Shown in pieces: positions 1 to 15,961 of a stretch of 64,000 nucleotides of DNA; the first letter of the stretch is position 1, and each line of letters starts with the position of its first letter. The DNA is from Microbispora sp. H11081 (GTDB lineage Bacteria; Actinomycetota; Actinomycetes; Streptosporangiales; Streptosporangiaceae). The notes under the pieces are model-generated. The model made no database searches, was not told the origin of the DNA, and saw nothing but the letters and a program-made list of their open reading frames with translations. The position numbers and the translations under genes were made by a program. The stretch lies in NCBI RefSeq assembly GCF_012999535.1, contig NZ_JABBWV010000011.1:124001-188000 (forward strand), written 5' to 3'.

Positions 1-2157
<2,157 letters not shown>

Positions 2158-2274
2158 GACTTCCCCCTCCCAGGGCCCGATGGAGCCCCTTCTCCGGACC
2201 ACGCTCGTTACAAACACATCGGTCGCGCCGCGCCTTCGCGCGCCGCCCGCCTCGTCCCGGCCCCCGGAGGGCGC

Positions 2275-2739
2275 CTACTCCTCGCCCCCGGGCCCGTGCG
2301 CCGCGCGCAGCCGCTCGATCTCCGCCTCGAAGTCCGCCAGCGTCTCGAACCCGCGGTAGACCGACGCGAAGCGCAGGTACGCCACCTCGTCGAGGTCGCG
2401 GAGCGGGCCGAGGATGGCCAGGCCCACCTCGTGCGAGGCGATCTCGGCCGCGCCGGTGCCGCGGATGCTCTCCTCGACCCGCTGGCCGAGCTGGGCGAGG
2501 GAGTCCTCGCCGACCGGGCGTCCCTGGCAGGCGCGCCGCACGCCGGCGATGACCTTCTCCCGGGAGAACGGCTCGGTGACCCCGCTGCGCTTGCTCACCA
2601 TGAGCAGCACGGTCTCCTGGGTGGTGAACCTGCGCCCGCATTCCGGGCAGGTGCGCCTGCGGCGGATCGCCGCCCCGTCTTCCGCGGCACGGCTGTCCAC
2701 GACCCGCGTGTCCGGGTGGCGACAGAACGGACAGTGCAT
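2275..2739 (-). CDS. nrdR: Transcriptional repressor NrdR
   Basis: ATP/dATP-sensing repressor of ribonucleotide reductase genes. The 154-residue product has the usual length. The N-terminal zinc ribbon (CPFCRH near residue 3, CPECGRRF near residue 31) is followed by [15 protein letters not shown] and an ATP-cone domain ([15 protein letters not shown] onward). The start at 2739 (MHCPFCRH) was chosen over an upstream in-frame start because homologues begin at this methionine and GGAGGCG lies just before it. It is the first gene of a probable nrdR-nrdJ operon and is divergent from lexA. Two NrdR boxes upstream indicate autoregulation. Confidence 0.96.
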   Translation of the reverse strand: MHCPFCRHPDTRVVDSRAAEDGAAIRRRRTCPECGRRFTTQETVLLMVSKRSGVTEPFSREKVIAGVRRACQGRPVGEDSLAQLGQRVEESIRGTGAAEIASHEVGLAILGPLRDLDEVAYLRFASVYRGFETLADFEAEIERLRAAHGPGGEE

Positions 2740-2769
2740 TTCATCGCCTCCCTGAACGCACATCCCCGA

Positions 2770-2817
2770 ACACAAGGTGTGGTGAACTTACACCGATGTG
2801 ACTACTAGATGTTGTGG
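2770..2817. promoter_or_regulatory. Tandem NrdR boxes
   Basis: Two matches to the NrdR box acaCwAtATaTwGtgt. The better one has the core CTAGATGTTG at 2805-2814; the weaker has CAAGGTGTGG at 2773-2782. The cores start 32 bp apart, about three helical turns, which is the spacing known for paired NrdR boxes. They sit between nrdR and the lexA promoter region. Confidence 0.75.
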
Positions 2818-3027
2818 TCCAACCGTAGAAGTGCCCGACCTTGAACGCAAGTCGAACCGGCCATGGCGGCGGAAGTGCCTGCTAGGCCCGCGTGTCGCAC
2901 CCCGCGTCACACCGGCCCCGGCGGCCCCGCCTGTCATGGGGAGCGGCCCGCCCGCCGCGCCCCCTCCCCCGGCACTCTCCGCAGGGGTGCTGAGCTGCGC
3001 CTACGCGATCCCGGAAGATCGGCGGAA

Positions 3028-3043
3028 TCGAACACGGGATCGA
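3028..3043. promoter_or_regulatory. LexA (SOS) box 1 of lexA
   Basis: TCGAACACGGGATCGA matches the actinobacterial SOS palindrome TCGAACNNNNGTTCGA with one mismatch. It directly abuts box 2. Confidence 0.65.
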
Positions 3044-3059
3044 TCGAACTCCCGTACGA
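3044..3059. promoter_or_regulatory. LexA (SOS) box 2 of lexA
   Basis: TCGAACTCCCGTACGA matches TCGAACNNNNGTTCGA with one mismatch. It lies head to tail with box 1 and 52 bp before box 3. Confidence 0.7.
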
Positions 3060-3095
3060 TGAGGTGGACGACGAGATCGGCGATTTCGCTGGATA

Positions 3096-3111
3096 TCGAA
3101 CAATTGTTTGA
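3096..3111. promoter_or_regulatory. LexA (SOS) box 3, overlapping the lexA -35
   Basis: TCGAACAATTGTTTGA has one mismatch to the SOS palindrome. It overlaps the putative -35 element of lexA at 3108, where bound LexA would block RNA polymerase. Confidence 0.8.
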
Positions 3112-3136
3112 CGGCGATCTTGAATCGCGGTACGGT
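3108..3136 (+). promoter_or_regulatory. Probable lexA promoter
   Basis: TTGACG (3108-3113), a 17-nt spacer and TACGGT (3131-3136) form a sigma70-type promoter, with the start of lexA 43 nt further on. LexA box 3 overlaps the -35. Confidence 0.6.
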
Positions 3137-3178
3137 CGCTCTGTGCGACACGAGGAACACGGATTGAGAGGTGGCATC

Positions 3179-3892
3179 GTGGGTGACCGAAGTGAGCAAG
3201 CGGATGGCGTCAGCGACCTCGCGGTTCGCAGGCGCGACTCGCTTGGCCTCACCCCCAGGCAGCGGAAGATCCTTGAGGTGATCCGCGACTCGGTCCAGCA
3301 GCGCGGCTATCCGCCGTCCATGCGGGAGATCGGGGAGGCAGTCCAGCTGACGAGCACCTCCAGCGTGTCGCACCAGCTAACGGCGCTCCAGCGTAAGGGC
3401 TACCTCCGGCGTGACCCGCACCGCCCCCGGGCCTTGGAGGTCCGGCTGCCGGGAGAGCCGGTGCTGTGGGTGGATCCGGACGCCACCACCGAGGAGGAGG
3501 CCGGGTTCAACCGGCCCACTGCCGCGTACGTGCCGCTGGTCGGCCGCATCGCCGCCGGTGGTCCGATCCTCGCCGAGCAGAGCATCGAGGACGTCTTCGC
3601 GCTGCCCAAGCAGCTCGTGGGCGAGGGCACCCTGTTCCTGCTCCAGGTCTCGGGCGACTCCATGATCGAGGCCGCCATCGCCGACGGCGACTGGGTCGTG
3701 GTGCGGCAGCAGCCGGTCGCCGACAACGGCGACATCGTGGCCGCCATGATCGACGGCGAGGCCACCGTGAAGACGTTCAAGCGCAAGGACGGGCACGTGT
3801 GGCTGGTGCCGCACAACCCCAACTACGAGCCGATCCCCGGTGACGAGGCGACCGTGCTCGGCAAGGTCACGGCCGTCCTGCGCAAGCTGTAG
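3179..3892 (+). CDS. lexA: LexA repressor
   Basis: SOS regulator that cleaves itself when RecA filaments form. From GTG 3179 the product has 237 residues. The N-terminal winged helix ([14 protein letters not shown], then [20 protein letters not shown]) is followed by the S24 peptidase domain. The cleavage site is the AAGGP segment; catalytic Ser161 (VSGDSM) and Lys198 (ATVKTF) are 37 residues apart, as in E. coli. A GAGAGG ribosome site precedes the GTG; longer in-frame starts upstream would run through the promoter and operators. It is divergent from nrdR and controlled by three upstream LexA boxes. Confidence 0.96.
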   Translation: MGDRSEQADGVSDLAVRRRDSLGLTPRQRKILEVIRDSVQQRGYPPSMREIGEAVQLTSTSSVSHQLTALQRKGYLRRDPHRPRALEVRLPGEPVLWVDPDATTEEEAGFNRPTAAYVPLVGRIAAGGPILAEQSIEDVFALPKQLVGEGTLFLLQVSGDSMIEAAIADGDWVVVRQQPVADNGDIVAAMIDGEATVKTFKRKDGHVWLVPHNPNYEPIPGDEATVLGKVTAVLRKL

Positions 3893-3900
3893 CCGCGCCG

Positions 3901-3932
3901 GCGCCCCGTGGCACGAGACGGCCGCGGGGCGC
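3901..3932 (+). terminator. Possible lexA terminator hairpin
   Basis: GCGCCCCG (3901-3908) pairs with CGGGGCGC (3925-3932) across a 16-nt loop, 8 nt after the lexA stop. No T-run follows, so this is a weak call. Confidence 0.35.
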
Positions 3933-4015
3933 GGCCGGACGCGGCAGGGCGGGATCCAGCGCGGGGCGGCGGCCACCTTTCCGGTGGCCGCTGACCGACG
4001 AATAGGGTGTCTCGG

Positions 4016-5110
4016 GTGAAACTCGACTCCCTGTCCCTCGACGCGGCCCGCGGCCGTGACGGAATCAAGTGGGCCAAGACCGCCGACGGCGTCATCCCCG
4101 CCTGGGTCGCCGACATGGACTTCCCCGTCCCCGACGCGGTCAGGGAGGCCGTCGCGAGACGCGCCGCCACGGATCTCGGTTACCCCGCCTGGCTGGACGA
4201 GCCGACCGCCGGGCCCCTGGCCGAGGCGTTCGCCGAGCGGATGGAGACGCGGTACGGCTGGCGAGCCGATCCGGCCCACGTGCGGTCCTACACCGACCTC
4301 AACCAGGCCCTCCAGGTGCTGCTGCACGTCATGACCGAGCCTGGCGACGCCGTGGCGCTGCACGTTCCGGCCTACGACCCCTTCCTCACCACCATCACCG
4401 GCATGAACCGCCGCCTGGTGCCCATGCCGCTGACGGCGGACGGCAGGTTCGAGGTCCCCGCAGAACCCGTCCGGGTGCTCCTGCTGGTCAACCCGCAGAA
4501 CCCGTCGGGCCGCTCGTTCACCCGGGAGGAGCTCGACGCGGTCGCCGCGTACGCCGACCGGCACGGCACGCTGGTGATCGCCGACGAGATCCACGCCGAC
4601 CTGACGTACGCCCCGGCCCGGCACATCCCGTTCGCCACGATCCTCCCCGAGCGCACGGTGACGCTGACCTCCGCCAGCAAGGCCTTCAACATGGGCGGCC
4701 TGCACTGCTCGGTGGCCCACGTCGGCGCGAGGGACGTCAGGGACGCGCTCGGCCGCCAGCCCGCCCACATCTACGGAGCGCCGAGCGTCCTCGGCGTGGA
4801 CGCCACCGTGGCCGCGTGGCGGCACGGCGACGCCTGGCTGGAGGAGGTGCTGGCGATCCTCGACCGCAACCGCAGGCTCATCGCCGAGCGGCTCCCCTCC
4901 GTCGGGTACCACATGCCGGAGGCCACCTATCTCGCGTGGCTCGACTTCGGCGTGCCGGACGCGGCGGCCTTCCTCGAGCGGGAGGCCCGGGTCAGGCTCA
5001 ACCCGGGCCCCAACTACGGAGGCGGCGACACCTTCGCCCGCCTCAACTTCGCGACCTCGGCGGAGATCCTGGAGGAGATCCTGGCCAGGATCGCCGCCGC
5101 GCTGAAGTGA
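4016..5110 (+). CDS. MalY/PatB-type aminotransferase (probable cystathionine beta-lyase)
   Basis: PLP-dependent fold-type I enzyme, most like the MalY/PatB family of C-S lyases that split cystathionine or related thioethers. The 364-residue product shows AWVADMDFPVPDAV near the N-terminus, LLVNPQNPSGRSFTREEL, the aspartate segment ADEIHADLTY and the PLP lysine K222 in SASKAFNMGG. GTG 4016 was preferred over GTG 4007 because TAGGGT at 4003-4008 stands 7 nt before it, as expected for a leaderless mRNA, and no ribosome site is visible. It is convergent with the cellulase gene. The substrate cannot be fixed from sequence. Confidence 0.85.
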   Translation: MKLDSLSLDAARGRDGIKWAKTADGVIPAWVADMDFPVPDAVREAVARRAATDLGYPAWLDEPTAGPLAEAFAERMETRYGWRADPAHVRSYTDLNQALQVLLHVMTEPGDAVALHVPAYDPFLTTITGMNRRLVPMPLTADGRFEVPAEPVRVLLLVNPQNPSGRSFTREELDAVAAYADRHGTLVIADEIHADLTYAPARHIPFATILPERTVTLTSASKAFNMGGLHCSVAHVGARDVRDALGRQPAHIYGAPSVLGVDATVAAWRHGDAWLEEVLAILDRNRRLIAERLPSVGYHMPEATYLAWLDFGVPDAAAFLEREARVRLNPGPNYGGGDTFARLNFATSAEILEEILARIAAALK

Positions 5111-5141
5111 CGCGCCCGCTCAGCGCGCCGCTCGGCTCATC

Positions 5142-10229
<5,088 letters not shown>

Positions 10230-10255
10230 ATCGGCACTTTATGCCCAATCGATCG

Positions 10256-12718
10256 TCACGGGACGATGTTGACGAGCTTTGGCGCCCGCACGATGACCTT
10301 GCGCGGTTCACCGTCCAGATAGGGGCGGACCTTGTCCGACGCCAGGGCGAGGGCCTGCAGGTCCGCCTCGGAGATGTCAGGGGAGACCTCCAGCCGGTCG
10401 CGGACCTTGCCCGCCACCTGCACCACGGCCGTCACCGACTCCTGCACCAGCAGCGCCGGGTCGGCCTGCGGCCAGCCCGCCTTCGCGACCGACGGCGCGT
10501 GGCCGAGCCGCTCCCAGCCCTCCTCCGCGACGTACGGCGCGACCAGCGACAGCATGACCGCCAGGGTCTCGGCCGCCTCGCGGACGGCGGGGTCGGCGGC
10601 GCCGGGCCCTGCGTCGATCGCCTTGCGGGCGGCCGAGGTCAGCTCCATCATGCGGGCCACCGCGACGTTGAACCGGTAGCTCTCTACGAGCTTGGTCACC
10701 TCGTCGATGGTCCGGTGGGTGATCTTGCGCAGTTCGACGTCGCCGCCGGAGAAGCCGGCCCCAGGAGCGGACGCCGCGCCTGCCTCCGCCATCACGCGGA
10801 ACGCGCGGGCCAGGAACTTCTGCGACGCGGCCGGCGAGACGTCGGCCCAGTCGATGTCGTCCTCCGGCGGCCCGGCGAAGATCATCGTCAGCCGGACGGC
10901 GTCCACGCCGAAGGCATCGATCTGCTCGCCCAGGTCCACGCCGTTGCCCAGCGACTTCGACATCGCCTTGCCGCGGTTGATGACCTGGCCCTGGTTGAGC
11001 AGGCGCAGGAACGGCTCGGTGAAGCCGACCATGCCCATGTCGTAGAGGACCTTGGTGAAGAACCGCGAGTAGAGCAGGTGGAGCACCGCGTGCTCGACGC
11101 CGCCGACGTACTGGTCGATCGGGCCCCACTCGCGGACCTTCTCGACGTCGAACGGCCCGCCGGTGTAGTGCGGGTCGCAGTAGCGCAGGAAGTACCACGA
11201 CGAGTCGACGAAGGTGTCCATCGTGTCGGTGTCCCGCTGGGCGGGGCCGCCGCACTTGGGGCACGCAACGTTGACCCAGTCGGTGGCCGTGGCCAGCGGC
11301 GAGACGCCCTTGGGCTGCAGGGCCGCGCCGCGCAGGTCGGGCAGCGTGACCGGGAGCTGGTCGTCCGGCACTGGGACCTCGCCGCAGTCCATGCAGTGGA
11401 TGATCGGGATCGGGGTGCCCCAGAACCGCTGGCGCGACAGCAGCCAGTCGCGCAGGCGGTAGTTGACCGCCGGCCTGCCGGTGCCGCGCTCCTCCAGGAC
11501 CTCGATGATCTTCTGGATCGCCTCGGCCTTCGTCAGCCCGTCCAGCGGGCCCGAGTTGACCAGCGTGCCCTCGCCGGGGGTGGCGACACCGGTCTCGCCC
11601 GGGTCGGCCAGGCCGGTGTGCACGACGACCTTCACCGGCAGGCCGAACCTCAGCGCGAAGTCGAGGTCGCGCTGGTCGTGCGCGGGCACCGCCATGATCG
11701 CGCCGTGCCCGTAGTCGGCCAGCACGTAGTCGGCCGCCCAGACCGGGATGCGCTCCCCGTTGACCGGGTTGATCGCGTACGTGCCCAGGAAGACGCCGGT
11801 CTTCTCCTTCTCGGTGGACAGCCGCTCGATGTCGGAGAGCTTGGCGACCTCGGCGCGGTAGGCGGCCAGCGCCTCCGCCTGCTCGGGGGCGACGATCTCC
11901 TCCGCCAGCGGGGCGTCCGCCGCCACGACGAAGAACGTCGCGCCGTACAGCGTGTCGGGGCGGGTGGTGTAGACGGTGACGGGCTCGTCGCGGCCCTCGA
12001 TCTGGAACTGGACGTCGGCTCCGGTGGAGCGGCCGATCCAGTTGCGCTGCATGGTGAGGATGCGCTCCGGCCAGCCGCCCTCGATCTGCGCCATGTCGTC
12101 GAGCAGGCGGTCGGCGTAGTCAGTGATCTTGAAGTACCACTGCGTCAGCTCGCGGCGGACGACGTCGGCCCCGCACCGCTCGCACTTGCCCGCCACGACC
12201 TGCTCGTTGGCGAGCACGGTCTGGTCCTGCGGGCACCAGTTGACCAGGCCGCCCTTGCGGTAGGCCAGGCCCCGCTCGAAGAAGCGGGTGAACAGCCACT
12301 GGTTCCAGTGGTAGTACTCCGGGTCGCTGGTGTGCAGGCGCCGCGACCAGTCGAAGGAGATGGCGTACCGCTTGAACGAGTTGGCCTGGGTCTCGATGTT
12401 GGCGTACGTCCACTCGGCCGGGTGGGCGTTGCGCTTGATCGCGGCGTTCTCGGCGGGCAGGCCGAAGGAGTCCCACCCGATGGGGTGCAGGACGTTGTAG
12501 CCCTTCTGGAACCAGTACCGCGCGACCACGTCGCCGATGGCGAAGACCTCGCCGTGGCCCATGTGGAGGTCGCCGGAGGGATAGGGGAACATGTCGAGCA
12601 TGTACTTGCGCGGCCTGGTGTCCGCGAGGTCCTCGACCGCCGCGAAGGGGTTCGACTCCTCCCACCGCGGCAGCCACTTGGCCTGCAGCGCCTGCGGGTC
12701 GTACACCGGCTCGTCCAC
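10256..12718 (-). CDS. leuS: Leucyl-tRNA synthetase
   Basis: Charges tRNA-Leu with leucine. The class I signatures are HMGH (residues 52-55, after PYPSGDL) and AMSKS near residue 600; the CP1 editing domain lies between them. About 820 residues is normal for the bacterial form. GTG 12718 (VDEPVYDPQ) was chosen because GAGGAG stands 5 nt upstream; an in-frame GTG at 12748 would add ten residues with no good ribosome site. The 296 bp up to the next gene (divergent) holds hairpins described separately. Confidence 0.96.
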   Translation of the reverse strand: MDEPVYDPQALQAKWLPRWEESNPFAAVEDLADTRPRKYMLDMFPYPSGDLHMGHGEVFAIGDVVARYWFQKGYNVLHPIGWDSFGLPAENAAIKRNAHPAEWTYANIETQANSFKRYAISFDWSRRLHTSDPEYYHWNQWLFTRFFERGLAYRKGGLVNWCPQDQTVLANEQVVAGKCERCGADVVRRELTQWYFKITDYADRLLDDMAQIEGGWPERILTMQRNWIGRSTGADVQFQIEGRDEPVTVYTTRPDTLYGATFFVVAADAPLAEEIVAPEQAEALAAYRAEVAKLSDIERLSTEKEKTGVFLGTYAINPVNGERIPVWAADYVLADYGHGAIMAVPAHDQRDLDFALRFGLPVKVVVHTGLADPGETGVATPGEGTLVNSGPLDGLTKAEAIQKIIEVLEERGTGRPAVNYRLRDWLLSRQRFWGTPIPIIHCMDCGEVPVPDDQLPVTLPDLRGAALQPKGVSPLATATDWVNVACPKCGGPAQRDTDTMDTFVDSSWYFLRYCDPHYTGGPFDVEKVREWGPIDQYVGGVEHAVLHLLYSRFFTKVLYDMGMVGFTEPFLRLLNQGQVINRGKAMSKSLGNGVDLGEQIDAFGVDAVRLTMIFAGPPEDDIDWADVSPAASQKFLARAFRVMAEAGAASAPGAGFSGGDVELRKITHRTIDEVTKLVESYRFNVAVARMMELTSAARKAIDAGPGAADPAVREAAETLAVMLSLVAPYVAEEGWERLGHAPSVAKAGWPQADPALLVQESVTAVVQVAGKVRDRLEVSPDISEADLQALALASDKVRPYLDGEPRKVIVRAPKLVNIVP

Positions 12719-12798
12719 TTCCACTCCTCGCCAGGCGGCTGGGATCACACAGATGAAGGCGCGCCCGGGGCGGAACCCCGTCGCACCCCCTCGCCGAT

Positions 12799-12849
12799 CC
12801 GGTCTCCGCGACCGGGAGGGCGGCCCGCGCTCTCACACGCCCGCGTGTG
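12799..12849 (-). promoter_or_regulatory. Structured region upstream of leuS
   Basis: Two hairpins lie in the probable leuS leader: CCGGTC/GACCGG (12799-12815, 5-nt loop) and CACACGC/GCGTGTG (12834-12849, 2-nt centre). Neither T-box consensus bases nor a leucine-rich leader peptide could be found, so a regulatory role is only a possibility. Confidence 0.3.
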
Positions 12850-13014
12850 CGGCGGTTGTCCGCGCAGCAGGGTGCGGCACGCCTGTCAAGGGTAGCGCAG
12901 ACCGCACGTGGGTCGCTGATGGATCTTGCTCGCTGACCTCGCCTGTCAGGCTGCGATACCCGATGGTGATAGTTCCGTTGTTGGCTCTTATGTCCATTCC
13001 CTTACTGTGCTGAC

Positions 13015-14580
13015 GTGGCCAACTCTTTTCCGCCCGCCGATCTGCCGATGCAGGACCCGCCCACCGACCCCACGGGTGAGCAGTTCCGAGGGGCATTCGG
13101 CGGTTTCGCTGCGGCAGCCCCCGGCTCGCATGAGATCATGCCAGGCACCCCCAATTCGGGCATGATCTCGGGAGGTAGCGTGCCCACGGACCGCAGCGAC
13201 CACCAGCGGGAGCCGGCGTGGCCGGAGATCCCGCCGGCCTGGCCCGAGGTGCCTCCGCCCTCCTCCTTCACCCCGACGGTCCGGTCCTTCGTCGAGGGGA
13301 CGCCGCAGCAGTCCCGGGACGCCTCCGCGGCTCCCCCGCAGCCGCTCCCGCCCTTCGGCGGCCCTGACGCCTTCGCCGGCCACCCGCAGACCGGCGGGCC
13401 CACGCCCGTGTACGGCATGCCGGGCCCCGGGCAGAACCACGATCACAACCACGGGCACAACCACGGCCAGAACCACGGGCAGCAGCACGGGCACAACCAC
13501 GGTCAAAGCCACGGCCACGGCCGCGACCGGGGCCAGGACCGCCCGCAGCCCTCCGCGCCGTTCACCCCCTCGGTCCGCGGGTTCGCCGAGGCCGCCGCCG
13601 CGCCGCTGTCCACGCCGCCCCTGTCCACGCCGCCCCTGTCCACGCCGCCGATGTCCGCCCCTCCCCTCTCGGCGCCGCCGATGTCCACCGCGCCCCCGCC
13701 GCCGCCGCAGCCGGAGGATCCGTACCGGCCGTTCGTGACGGCGGGGCAGATCAGCGGGCCGAAGACGCCTCCCGCGCACCGGCAGCAGGAGCTGTGGAAC
13801 ACGGTGTTCGGGGAGAACTACCGGGCCATCGACGAGTACGAGGAGGAGGAGCCAGGCCGGCCGGTCTGGCTCTACGCGCTGGTGGCCTCGGTCGCCGCCG
13901 CGCTGGTCGGCGTGCTCGTGTGGGCGTTCGCCGCCGGGCCGCTCAGCTCAGGGGACACGGCCGAGGCCGCGACGTCCGCGAAACCCTCCCCCGCCGCGAC
14001 GGGCGCCACGGCCAAGCCGCAGGCGCAGGTCCCGCGACTGCCCGTCTACAAGGGCCAGGCCTCCCCCGTGATCGGCGTCGTCACCGACACCGCCGCCCGG
14101 ATCACGCTGCCCAGGCTCGGCGGCCCCTGGCAGGCGGACACCGACCCGGCCCAGATCAGGGCGTCGTACGGCTTCACCAGCAGGCAGTACGTGCCCGCAG
14201 GCATGACCACCACGGGCAAGCAGGAGTTCGCCCTCGTGATGTCGGGCCGGCTGGCGCAGTCGCTGGCCGTGAAGTACACCACTCCCGACAACCTGGGCCC
14301 GGTCGTGAGCGCGGTGATGTTCCGTGCGCGGCAGACCCAGTTCCCCAAGGACAACAAGGTCACCAAGGTCGCCCAGCAGCGCCTGGCGCGCAACGGCCTC
14401 ACCGGCCTCACGGCCGCCTACAAGGTGACCGCCGACGGCGCGACCACCACAGTCGTGATCTCGGTGGTGAACACCGGGGCGGACCTGCCCACGATCGTCT
14501 ACATGGCCGTGCCCGAGCTCAAGAAGGAACTGCTGCCCGACATCAACACGGTCACCCGGTCGATCAAGCCCGTGGGCTGA
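13015..14580 (+). CDS. Single-pass membrane protein with Pro/His-rich cytoplasmic part; function unknown
   Basis: The 521-residue protein is not a recognised family. The N-terminal 280 residues are rich in Pro, Ala and Gly and contain a His-Asn-Gly stretch (about 141-169, repeats of HNHG and QNHG) and LSTPP repeats (about 198-222). FTPTVRSFVE (near 85) and FTPSVRGFAE (near 183) flank the His stretch. A transmembrane helix (VWLYALVASVAAALVGVLVW, about 283-302) is followed by a Thr/Pro/Ala linker and an outer domain beginning ITLPRLGGPW and ending LPDINTVTRSIKPVG. The 41.1-kb gene has the same plan and similar C-terminal motifs. GTG 13015 has TACTGT 6 nt upstream (leaderless type). It is divergent from leuS and convergent with the P450. 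Confidence 0.8.
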   Translation: MANSFPPADLPMQDPPTDPTGEQFRGAFGGFAAAAPGSHEIMPGTPNSGMISGGSVPTDRSDHQREPAWPEIPPAWPEVPPPSSFTPTVRSFVEGTPQQSRDASAAPPQPLPPFGGPDAFAGHPQTGGPTPVYGMPGPGQNHDHNHGHNHGQNHGQQHGHNHGQSHGHGRDRGQDRPQPSAPFTPSVRGFAEAAAAPLSTPPLSTPPLSTPPMSAPPLSAPPMSTAPPPPPQPEDPYRPFVTAGQISGPKTPPAHRQQELWNTVFGENYRAIDEYEEEEPGRPVWLYALVASVAAALVGVLVWAFAAGPLSSGDTAEAATSAKPSPAATGATAKPQAQVPRLPVYKGQASPVIGVVTDTAARITLPRLGGPWQADTDPAQIRASYGFTSRQYVPAGMTTTGKQEFALVMSGRLAQSLAVKYTTPDNLGPVVSAVMFRARQTQFPKDNKVTKVAQQRLARNGLTGLTAAYKVTADGATTTVVISVVNTGADLPTIVYMAVPELKKELLPDINTVTRSIKPVG

Positions 14581-14605
14581 CCCGCCGCCGCGGGGGCCGT
14601 CCGGC

Positions 14606-15895
14606 TCAGAAGTGACACGGCATGTGCTTGATGCCGTTGATGAAGCTGGACAGCAGGCGTTCCGGCTCGCCCGCCTCTATCTGGGGGACCCGCCGCAGCA
14701 GTTCGCGGAACATCGCGGTGATCTCGCGGCGGGCCAGGTGCGCGCCGAGGCAGAAGTGGGGGCCGGGGCCGCCGAAGCCGACGTGCGGGTTGGGGTCGCG
14801 GCGGATGTCGAAGCGCAGGGGGTCGTCGAACACCCGCTCGTCGCGGTTGGCGGCCCAGTAGTACAGCAGGACCTTCTCGCCCTGGTGGTAGAGGTTGCCG
14901 TTCATCTCGTGGTCGCGGGTGACCTTGCGGCGCATGTAGTTGACCGGCGCGGCCAGCCGGACGATCTCCTCGATCGCGCGCGGCGCCCGGCCCTCGAAGT
15001 CCTCCAGCCACAGCCGACGCTGCTCCGGGTTGAGCGTGAGCAGGCGCATGCCGTGCGAGATGGCGTTGCGGGTGGTCTCGTTGCCGGCCACGACGAGCAG
15101 GATGAAGAACGAGCCGAGCTCCTGCGCGGTCAGCCGTTCCCCGTCGATGTTGGCGTTGACCAGGGACGAGGTGAGGTCGTCGGTGGGCGTCTCCATCCGG
15201 AGCGCGGCCAGGTCCTGGACGAGCTGCTGCAGTTCCATCCCCGCGGTGAGCAGCGCGTGGGCGATGTCCTCGCGGTCGCTGACGTACTCGGGGTCGGTGG
15301 CGCCGAGGACGATGTTCGAGCGGTCGAAGACGAACTGGTAGTCCCGCTCCGGGATGCCCATCATGTCGCAGATGATCTTCAAGGGGAGCTTCGCCGCCAC
15401 CTCGGTGACGAAGTCGCAGCCGGTGCCCGTCTCCAGCAGTTCGTCGACGATGCGCGTCGCGGCGGCGTCCACGTCCGACTCGAACTGTTTGATCATCCTC
15501 GGCGTGAAGGCGCGCGAGACGATCCGCCGCAGGCGCGCGTGCCGCGGGTCGTCCATGTTGATCATCGAGCCGAAGTACTCGGCGAACTCCGCGGGCAGGT
15601 CGGGGATGTTGGTGGCCCCGCCGTCACCCGAGCAGAAGACCTCCGGGTTGCGGCTCGCCTCCAGGATGTCGGCGTGCCGGACGAGCGCGTGGTAGCCAGG
15701 GCCCTGGGGAGTGCCGGCGAAGGTAAAGATCGGCTCGGGGAAGAAGGCGGGCCTGTCCAGGTCCCGCAGCAGCCGGAACGCGTGTTCCCGCTCCTCATCG
15801 GAGCGGCTCCAGAAGTTCCAGTCGTTCAGGTCGATGTCCGCGGCCGAGGTGATGGGCGGCGTGCGCTCCGCGGGCCCCATCGGCTGTGTCGTCAT
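14606..15895 (-). CDS. Cytochrome P450, CYP124/125/142-like
   Basis: Haem monooxygenase of 429 residues, a normal bacterial length. The I-helix motif AGNETTRNA, an ExxR-type region (EEIVRLAAPVNYMRR) and the haem loop FGGPGPHFCLGAHLAR with ligand C382 are all present. The overall pattern (HARLRRIVSRAFTPRMI, TPTDDLTSSLV) is like the mycobacterial enzymes that oxidise sterol side chains and methyl-branched lipids; the actual substrate is unknown. No ferredoxin gene is adjacent. ATG 15895 is the only plausible start. An imperfect palindrome lies 29 bp upstream. Confidence 0.9.
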   Translation of the reverse strand: MTTQPMGPAERTPPITSAADIDLNDWNFWSRSDEEREHAFRLLRDLDRPAFFPEPIFTFAGTPQGPGYHALVRHADILEASRNPEVFCSGDGGATNIPDLPAEFAEYFGSMINMDDPRHARLRRIVSRAFTPRMIKQFESDVDAAATRIVDELLETGTGCDFVTEVAAKLPLKIICDMMGIPERDYQFVFDRSNIVLGATDPEYVSDREDIAHALLTAGMELQQLVQDLAALRMETPTDDLTSSLVNANIDGERLTAQELGSFFILLVVAGNETTRNAISHGMRLLTLNPEQRRLWLEDFEGRAPRAIEEIVRLAAPVNYMRRKVTRDHEMNGNLYHQGEKVLLYYWAANRDERVFDDPLRFDIRRDPNPHVGFGGPGPHFCLGAHLARREITAMFRELLRRVPQIEAGEPERLLSSFINGIKHMPCHF

Positions 15896-15921
15896 GGAGA
15901 GGCCGGCCCCTTCCGGGTGAC

Positions 15922-15934
15922 TAGAATCATATTC
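15922..15934. promoter_or_regulatory. Inverted repeat upstream of the P450
   Basis: GAAT-CAT-ATTC (15924-15934) within TAGAATCATATTC is an unusually AT-rich inverted repeat in the promoter region of the P450 gene. It may bind a TetR-type regulator; the regulator is not identified. Confidence 0.35.
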
Positions 15935-15961
15935 GGTCGTCAGTCTGCCACATCCGCCGGT

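Noticed and set aside
2158-2274. Cobalamin riboswitch before nrdJ
   Set aside because: Only 117 bp separate nrdR and nrdJ and no B12-box sequence is visible; control through NrdR explains the operon.
12719-13014. T-box riboswitch for leuS
   Set aside because: The conserved T-box bases (UGGNACC type) and a specifier loop could not be found on the leuS strand.
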